In this document: in pieces, positions 7,281-12,426 of the stretch
How the letters are laid out: every line of letters begins with the position of its first letter
Position numbering within the stretch: position 1 is the stretch's first letter
Assembly (NCBI GenBank): GCA_003024985.2
Contig: PXIH01S0091696.1
Source: Euperipatoides rowelli
Lineage: Eukaryota; Onychophora; Udeonychophora; Euonychophora; Peripatopsidae
DNA length: 12,426 nucleotides
Reading direction: 5' to 3' (one strand)
Notes under the pieces: model-generated
What the model saw: the letters and a program-made list of their open reading frames with translations, nothing else
The model's database searches: none
What the model was told of the DNA's origin: nothing
Program-made: the position numbers and the translations under genes

Positions 7281-7450
7281 GTGGTCCAGTCAAGGTCTGG
7301 TGGTCAAGCTTGGGTTGTTAAGACTAAGACATATGATGGGGATCCAGGTTCAATCCCAGGCTAGGATAGTTATGGAACGGTTTTTCTCTCCCTAGCTTTA
7401 AAAGCTCACTTTGGGTTGTATGACCATCAATAAGAACCTAACATTGTAAT
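7281..7450 (+). mobile_element. tRNA-derived SINE
   Basis: The head contains an A-box-like TGGTCAAGCTTGG (7301-7313) and a perfect B box, GGTTCAATCCC (7347-7357), 33 bases apart, as in tRNA genes. The T arm folds with four of five pairs (CCAGG, loop TTCAATC, CCAGG). The anticodon and acceptor stems do not fold well, so it is not a functional tRNA. A non-tRNA body of about 90 bases follows, including TCTCTCCCTAGC and CACTTTGGGTTGT, ending in AT-rich sequence. Transcription would be by RNA polymerase III and movement would depend on a LINE partner's reverse transcriptase. No clear target duplication was found, so the borders are approximate. Confidence 0.6.
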
Positions 7451-7523
7451 TTAATAAGGAATAATTTGATATAAACTGATTTAAGATAATTATACTCTCT
7501 AAGTAGCTATTCATATAAAAATA

Positions 7524-7551
7524 CATCTCTTCTCCCTTTGGAGGGGAGATC
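7524..7551 (-). repeat. short hairpin repeat, copy 2
   Basis: ATCTCTTCTCC (7525-7535) pairs with GGAGGGGAGAT (7540-7550), with two G-T type mismatches in 11 and the loop CTTT. On the minus strand it aligns with the hairpin at 371-403 at 21 of 26 bases, and both have a T/A-run leader on the same side. Confidence 0.5.
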
Positions 7552-7729
7552 TATTTTAAAAAAAATGTTTGCTGTCCATTTTATAACAATATGATCTGAC
7601 TTGCTCATCTAGTGATGCAGTGGAGTGATGAAGCAGTAAAGTGACATATCAGCACAACTGACACAAAACAAGGATTTGCTTTCTGATTTGAACATCTCAT
7701 AAATAACAAGCAATTTAAATTTATATTTA

Positions 7730-7971
7730 TCATGCCAGAGAGTCACATTTGTCATGCCAGAGAGTCACATTTGTCATGCCAGAGAGTCACATTTGTCATG
7801 CATGAGAGACGGTTTTGTCATACCTGAGAGACGGATTTGTCATTCCTGAGAGACGGATTTGTCATACCTGAGAGACGGATTTGTCATACCTGAGAGACGG
7901 ATTTGTCATACCTGAGAGACGGATTTGTCATACCTGAGAGACGGATTTGTCATACCTGAGAGACGGATTTG
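7730..7971 (+). repeat. minisatellite A: 22-bp unit, exactly 11 copies
   Basis: 242 bases equal 11 units of 22. Units 1-3 carry CATGCCAGAGAGTCACATTT, unit 4 is a hybrid (CATGCATGAGAGACGGTTTT), and units 5-11 carry CATACCTGAGAGACGGATTT with one T variant in unit 6. The array thus has two homogenised subtypes joined by a transitional unit. It is bounded by AT-rich DNA on the left and GGGTTATG on the right. No coding frame of note. Confidence 0.95.
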
Positions 7972-8345
7972 GGTTATGTGTAAGCTATTTTTATATCATT
8001 TTTGTAATGTCTGTATTTTAAGACAGATTAAGATGGGGGTGGGGTGGAAGTCCCACTTTACAAAATAAATAAATAAATATTTCAGATTATTTCATATAAA
8101 CATGAAATTTAATTTATGTATGTATAAGATATGTTTAAAATTGATAACAAAAACATACTAAGAGAGAGATTATTATGTATTAAAAAAAACACTTTGGAAA
8201 ATGAACAGAAAAATAAAATTTGAAAAATAAATGTTATTTATTTGAATGAGTTCAATAAAATTAAATTTTAGTGTCACTGGAGTCTCATTTTAAAGTAAAA
8301 TAATTGTAATGACATAATAGGTCTATATTTTTAAATTTAAGAAGT
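7972..8345. other. AT-rich spacer between minisatellites A and B
   Basis: Holds a G-rich stretch GGGGGTGGGGTGG (8035-8047) and an (AAAT)n tail-like word at 8064-8083 similar to the one near 4741. No gene is seen. Confidence 0.5.
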
Positions 8346-9240
8346 AAATCACATGATCATTCGTATATGATTGAGATCACAAGATTATTTATGTATTATT
8401 GAGATCACATGATTAATTTTTTATTGTTGAGATCACATGATTATTTCTTTATTGTTGGTATTATTGAGATCACCTTATTTTTTATTTATTATTGATATCA
8501 GATGATTATTTCTGTATTATTGAGATCAGATTATTATTTCTGTATTGTTGAGAAGACATGATTATTTCTATATTGTTGAGATAACATGATTATTTCTTTA
8601 TTGTTGAGATCATGATTATTTTTGTATTATTGAGATCAGATGATTATTTCTGTATTATTGAGATCACATGATTAATTATTTATTGTTGAGATCACATGAT
8701 TGTTTCTGTATTATTGAGATCATATGATATGATTATTTCTGTATTATTGAGATCTCATAATTATTTCTTTTTGTTGAGATCAATAGATTATTTCTGTATT
8801 ATTGAAATCACATTATTTCTTTATTATTGAGATCAGATGATTATTTCTGTATTATTGAGATCATATGATATGATTATTTCTGTATTATTGAGATCTCATA
8901 ATTATTTCTTTTTGTTGAGATCAATAGATTATTTCTGTATTATTGAAATCACATTATTTCTTTATTATTGAGATCAGATGATTATTTCTGTATTATTGAG
9001 ATCACAAGATTATTTCTGTATTATTGAGATCAGATGATTATTTCTGTATTATTGAGATCACAAGATTATTTCTGTATTATTGAGATCAGATGATTATTTC
9101 TGTATTATTGAGATCACATGATTATTTCTTTGTTGATGAGATCACATGATTATTTTTGTATTATTGAGATCACATGATTATTTCTGTATTATTGAGATCA
9201 TGTGATTGTTTCTGATGATTGAGATCAGATGATATTTCTG
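8346..9240 (+). repeat. minisatellite B: 28-bp unit, about 32 copies
   Basis: The consensus unit combines ATTATTTCTGTATTATTGAG and ATCACATG. Units vary in the ATCACATG part (ATCAGATG, ATCACAAG, ATCTCATA) and in CTGTATT versus CTTTATT. Two higher-order periods are visible: a 56-bp dimer alternating ATCAGATG and ATCACAAG between about 8972 and 9110, and a 141-bp block (see next entry). The array ends in GATATTTCTGTTGGAGTGG. Confidence 0.95.
8703..9004 (+). repeat. 141-bp higher-order duplication within minisatellite B
   Basis: Bases 8703-8863 and 8844-9004 read identically (161 bases at an offset of 141), including odd unit variants such as the CATATGATATG insertion and GATCAATAGATT. A G/A difference at 8702/8843 and a T/C difference at 8864/9005 delimit the match. 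A five-unit block was therefore duplicated recently by unequal exchange or slippage, or was duplicated artificially in assembly. Confidence 0.85.
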
Positions 9241-9641
9241 TTGGAGTGGAATGTTATGAAATATTTTTTTAGTGTACAAAGTTATGATTGTTGTTATTCT
9301 TAATTTGTTTTTATATCTCTCATAACTCTTTAGAAAACTACTTTGTATGGTTTAATACTGACCAACTAGAATAAGCTGAGTTTATCACTGGGACTCTTTC
9401 CTTAATTTGTCACTGAATTAACTAATAGCTTGGGCAGATAATGTTTTCATAATATAGCAAGTCATTCTGCAAATGTCAAATTATTTGTTTACAAGAATCC
9501 AAAACTTATTTGTAATTTTGAACTTAATCCTAATTCTAATCTTAAAGCTAACTCTAATAAAAATTAATCCATTTTCTGAGATTATCTCTTTATTTTATTG
9601 ATTCCTTTTCTGATCACTAGCAATCATTATCAAAGGTTTAA
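9241..9641. other. AT-rich spacer between minisatellites B and C
   Basis: Unremarkable apart from a short run of related words near 9525-9560 (AATCCTAATTCTAATCTTAA). No gene or RNA is seen. Confidence 0.55.
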
Positions 9642-9972
9642 GACAATGTTACCAGTTTGAATTATGTCATCAATTTGAGGTGATGTCATCACTTTGAGAT
9701 AATGTCATCACTTTGTGATGATGTCATAAGTTTAAGATGATGTTAGCAGTTTGAGATGATGTCATCAGGTTGAGATTATTTCATCAGTCTGAGATGATGT
9801 TATCCACTTGAGATGATGTCATCAGTTTGAGATAATGTCATCAGTTTGAGATGATGTCATCACTTTGAGATGATATCAGTTTAAGATGATGTTACCAGTT
9901 TGATATATCAGTTTAAGATGATGTCATCAGTTCCAGATGATATTAACACTTTGCAATGATGTCATCAATTTT
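9642..9972 (+). repeat. minisatellite C: 19-bp unit, about 17 copies
   Basis: The consensus unit is GATGATGTCATCAGTTTGA. Variants include GTTACCAGTTTGA, CACTTTGAG and AATTTGAGG. Several units are shortened near 9868-9925. Most units contain TGATGTCA, a one-base variant of the CRE/ATF octamer TGACGTCA, and the near-palindrome GATGTCATC. Confidence 0.9.
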
Positions 9973-10137
9973 TATTATAAATTTCAAGAATATTGCAAAA
10001 ATGTTCATGGAATACAACAGTAAATGTTAAATGAAATGTTTTTTTTTTAAATTTTTATTTAAAAGGATTTTTTTGAGTAGCTGTGATTAATATTCTGTGA
10101 TTTATTTTGCATCTGTCTTGTATTTTTTGTTTGCTAT

Positions 10138-10557
10138 ATGTTCCGGGTCCTTACTGTACCCATCATCAGTAGATATTTCGAGACCTCACTGTACCCATCA
10201 TCAGTAGATGTTCCTGGTAGTCACTGTATCAATCATCAGTAGATGTTCCTGGTGTTCACTGTAGCCATCATCAGTAGATGTTCCGGGTACTCACTATACC
10301 CATCATCAGTAGATGTTCCGGGTACTCACTATACCCATCATCAGTAGATGTTCTGGGTCCTCACTGTACCCATCATCAGTAGATGTTCCAGGTCCTCACT
10401 GTACCCANAGTAGATGTTCCAGGTCCTCACTGTACCCAGCCATCAGTAGATGCTCTAGGTATTCACTGTACCCATCATCAGTAGATGTTCCAGGTACTCA
10501 CTGTACCCATCCATCAGTAGATTTTCTGGGTACTCGCTGTACCCATCATCAGTAGAT
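10138..10557 (+). repeat. minisatellite D: 35-bp unit, 12 copies
   Basis: The units begin with ATGTTCC, contain TCACTGTACCC, and end in ATCATCAGTAG. They start at 10138, 10173 and so on at 35-base steps, with small indels. Units 5 and 6 (10278 and 10313) are identical. Unit 8 is shortened and contains the N at 10408, suggesting an assembly or base-call problem. The array is GC-richer than its surroundings. Open frames through it are a by-product of repetition. Confidence 0.95.
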
Positions 10558-10851
10558 GGATAAATAGATATTCTTTAACAAATATTTAGGTTGTATTGAA
10601 ATGGAACATTTGTCTTAACAAATAAGCATGCAAGTAAGGATAATATTATGTTAAGCATCATAGTGTTGATGTTATGAATCATGTTTATATAATATCTTGT
10701 ATAATTCTGGTATTGTAGACCCTTTGTTCCTTTCAAAAAAATCATTGCATTCTATTTCCCATCCTTCCAGAAATAACCAATCATTCGTGTTCTTATTCCT
10801 ATATCATATTTTTGTGTCATCCCAGTTCATTTAATTTACAAATTTAACATG
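10558..10851. other. AT-rich non-coding stretch
   Basis: No frame or repeat is supported. On the minus strand this lies downstream of the Penelope-like remnant, but I could not find the GIY-YIG core there in any frame. Confidence 0.45.
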
Positions 10852-11148
10852 TTAAGGTATGGGCAATTCGTTGGCCTTTCCCTTATAGACACAATCTTTG
10901 TGCGCTTTAATCGTGTCCCAAAGGGTAGTTTGTTTAGACAATATATATCTTATTACACTGACCACATGGGATGGAGTATAATAATGAAGACTTTGGAGGA
11001 GTGCGTGAATGTTGTGTATTTTTAATATTCTATTCACAGATTCACTTATTCCTTTGATGTATGGTAGGCAGGAATATATGAAATACTTTCTCATCCACAT
11101 GTATGTTATTTGTCTTCTGTCAGGGTAATTGTTACTCTTGACTATAGA
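10852..11148 (-). pseudogene. Penelope-like retroelement fragment (RT C-terminus to GIY-YIG linker)
   Basis: The minus strand is open for 98 codons from a stop at 11149-11151 to the stop ending at 10852. The first Met is at 11100, giving 82 residues from there. Residues 12-27 from that Met read LPYIKGISESVNRILK, followed by HNIHALLQSL, then IRYILSK at 50-56 and CVYKG at 70-74. This order resembles the Penelope-like segment between the reverse transcriptase thumb and the GIY-YIG endonuclease: LPY-x-KG-x-SE, a helix with RIL, an IR-x-x-L-x-K stretch, then VYK-I-x-C. The frame stops right after VYKG, so the expected Cys pair and the YIG-x-TGR signature are missing, and the catalytic RT motifs upstream are absent. 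It is a dead remnant about a tenth of normal length. The match is from memory of the family, without an alignment. Confidence 0.5.
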
Positions 11149-11163
11149 TCATGTACCCTATCT

Positions 11164-11184
11164 ATATTATTATTATTATTATTN
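11164..11184 (+). repeat. TAT/ATT microsatellite ending in an N
   Basis: A run of about seven ATT triplets ends at the ambiguous base 11184. The N probably marks uncertain repeat length. Confidence 0.8.
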
Positions 11185-11878
11185 AAAGACAAATTTCCGT
11201 TAGCAAATTTATTAAACTTGATGATAATATACATAATAAAAGAAGCAAAAATCATTATTAATATACCTTTATGTTTACTCCTTTTTGCAAATAATATCCA
11301 ATATTAAATGTGCCTATTCACTCTCCCTCATCAGGTAAAAGCTCAAAATCATATGGACTAATAATTGTTTAAATACTTGTACAGAATCATTGCCCAATTC
11401 CTCGAATTTGTAAGTGCTCAAGAGTAACAGCACTGTACTTAGAGCATATATTCTCATAGATTGAGGAATTACTCTATTGTAGATACTGGCATATACATTA
11501 TATAGTAACCTACTGTTTAGAGACTATTTTGTCACGAAAATAATCTGTTAACAAAAAATTTAGAAACCATTTTTTTAGTTACAGACAGAAGACAGTAATA
11601 TTCTTCATTTTATCTTTAAATAAGTTTTTTTTATGCATTTTTTTGTGGATTATTTGCTATATAATTTTCCTTGAAAAAAATAAAATAAATGAAATAATAA
11701 ATTATTTTCATTTGACGTTTAAAGTCTTGGAAAGACTATAGATCAACAGGTATGGTTAAACTAATTGGATGTAAAATTTTTGGCATCTGCAAATACAATG
11801 AATTAGAAATAGAGATAAATAACATGGCATATTTACTTTAAATTTTAAAGAATTGCAATAGGAATAGTTAGAAAGAAT
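11185..11878. other. AT-rich non-coding stretch
   Basis: No gene or repeat array is supported. The 65-codon frame at 11110-11307 runs across the N and the microsatellite and is antisense to the Penelope remnant in part. Confidence 0.5.
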
Positions 11879-11884
11879 TTGTTT

Positions 11885-11903
11885 GGGTGGGGGAGGGGGG
11901 GGG
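11885..11903 (-). repeat. G-rich tract
   Basis: GGGTGGGGGAGGGGGGGGG, the reverse complement of a C-run, T, C-run pattern like those at 3209-3235 and 5343-5356. Able in principle to form a G-quadruplex. Confidence 0.75.
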
Positions 11904-12119
11904 TTGTTATTCAGAATAATTATGCAATTTTATCGGTCCAAATCTCAAATGAAACTTACCAGTTTCTTGATTTCTGCCCAAATATCACTTGAATCTGATT
12001 GTGACTTGCACTCACTAATAAATGCACATTTTAAGACCAGCCTAATAATAAAATAAATAATAAAAATTAATAATATTAATAATTATATAAATGGTGATGA
12101 TAATTATATACAATAACAG
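11904..12119. other. AT-rich non-coding stretch
   Basis: Includes a run of TAATAATAAAT-like words at 12043-12085. No gene is seen. Confidence 0.5.
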
Positions 12120-12394
12120 TTTGATGATCATGGTTCATCTTCTCATAAGATTTACTCTCATAAGCCTTACTGAATGGTTTATCTTATCCATTTCCTTAAT
12201 AAAATCCATAATATTTAAGGTTAGTCTTCTCATAAAACTTAATCCAATTATAAGATATCAAAGTTTATATTCTAATAAATCTTATTCAAATCAAAATGGC
12301 TAATCTTTTCACAAAACTCAAATCATAATAATATCAGGTTTCAATTACTCATAAGCCTATTTTATAATGGTTCTTCTTGTCATAAACCTTATTT
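12120..12394 (+). repeat. degenerate tandem repeat
   Basis: Related segments begin near 12130 (ATGGTTCATCTTCTCATAAG), 12174 (ATGGTTTATCTTATCC), 12220 (GGTTAGTCTTCTCATAAAAC), 12295 (ATGGCTAATCTTTTCACAAA) and 12367 (ATGGTTCTTCTTGTCATAAA). Spacing is irregular (about 40-80 bases), so this is an old, eroded array. A 70-codon frame across it is a product of the repeat. Confidence 0.55.
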
Positions 12395-12426
12395 CAGTGG
12401 CGTTCTTAGAGTTTTTTCCTTTAGGC
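12395..12426 (+). mobile_element. left end of a hAT-like element, cut by the window edge
   Basis: CAGTGGCGTTCTTAGAG at 12395-12411 has the CAGTGGCG start common to many hAT ends, similar to the ends proposed at 5360 and 7092. The element would extend beyond the window, so neither its other end nor a target duplication can be checked. If real, the duplicated octamer would be 12387-12394. Confidence 0.35.

Noticed and set aside
7283-7360. Functional tRNA gene
   Set aside because: A and B boxes and most of the T arm are present, but the acceptor and anticodon stems do not pair. It is better explained as the head of a SINE.
7730-9240. CRISPR-like array
   Set aside because: The repeats are head to tail with no unique spacers, and the context is eukaryotic. 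They are ordinary minisatellites.
10313-10555. 80-residue frame through minisatellite D
   Set aside because: It is created by repetition of the 35-bp unit, breaks at the N, and shifts frame with small indels.
11110-11307. 65-residue plus-strand frame
   Set aside because: It crosses the N and the ATT microsatellite and partly runs antisense to the Penelope-like remnant.
12091-12303. 70-residue plus-strand frame
   Set aside because: It is a hydrophobic reading of an AT-rich degenerate repeat with no supporting feature.

Overview
This is AT-rich, repeat-dense, non-coding eukaryotic DNA, almost certainly from an invertebrate animal nuclear genome. The signs are long stretches without any substantial open frame, hAT-type DNA transposon ends with 8-bp target duplications, a tRNA-derived SINE with pol III boxes, a relic of a Penelope-like retroelement, homopolymer and microsatellite tracts, and four minisatellites close together. 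There is no bacterial gene organisation, no operon, no CRISPR array and no rRNA or canonical tRNA gene. I cannot fix the phylum. One TATA box plus TCAGTC initiator pair has arthropod-like geometry, while the GACA-type tract and SINE would equally fit a mollusc. Two single N bases (10408 and 11184) lie in or beside repeats, as expected of a draft assembly.

Layout. 1-1784: mostly AT-rich DNA, with a short hairpin element (371-403), one GC-richer island that could be an exon or an old repeat (473-642), and a 32-bp foldback flanked by a 7-bp direct repeat (1023-1068). 1786-2355: the most gene-like spot, with a TATA box, initiator motifs inside a 17-bp tandem duplication, a 70-codon open frame, and a 72-bp (24-codon) tandem repeat in the same reading frame, separated from it by two stop codons. 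2300-3990: AT-rich DNA with a 3 x 19 bp repeat and a long poly-C tract. 3990-4760: a GC-richer mobile-element block with a GACA tract, a 14-bp-arm inverted repeat and a 410-bp non-autonomous hAT element. 5352-7100: a probable 1.73-kb decayed hAT element (CAGTGGC ends, near-perfect 8-bp duplication) carrying a second inverted-repeat element. 7281-7450: the tRNA-type SINE.

7730-10557: four unrelated or distantly related minisatellites (22, 28, 19 and 35 bp units), together about 1.9 kb of a 2.8-kb stretch. The 28-bp array contains a recent 141-bp duplication. 10852-11148 (minus): remnant of a Penelope-like element around the reverse transcriptase/GIY-YIG junction. 12120-12394: a degenerate tandem repeat ending at a hAT-like terminus that runs out of the window.

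I find no intact protein-coding gene and no set of genes working together. The notable content is structural: clustered minisatellites, short foldback elements and nested transposon relics.
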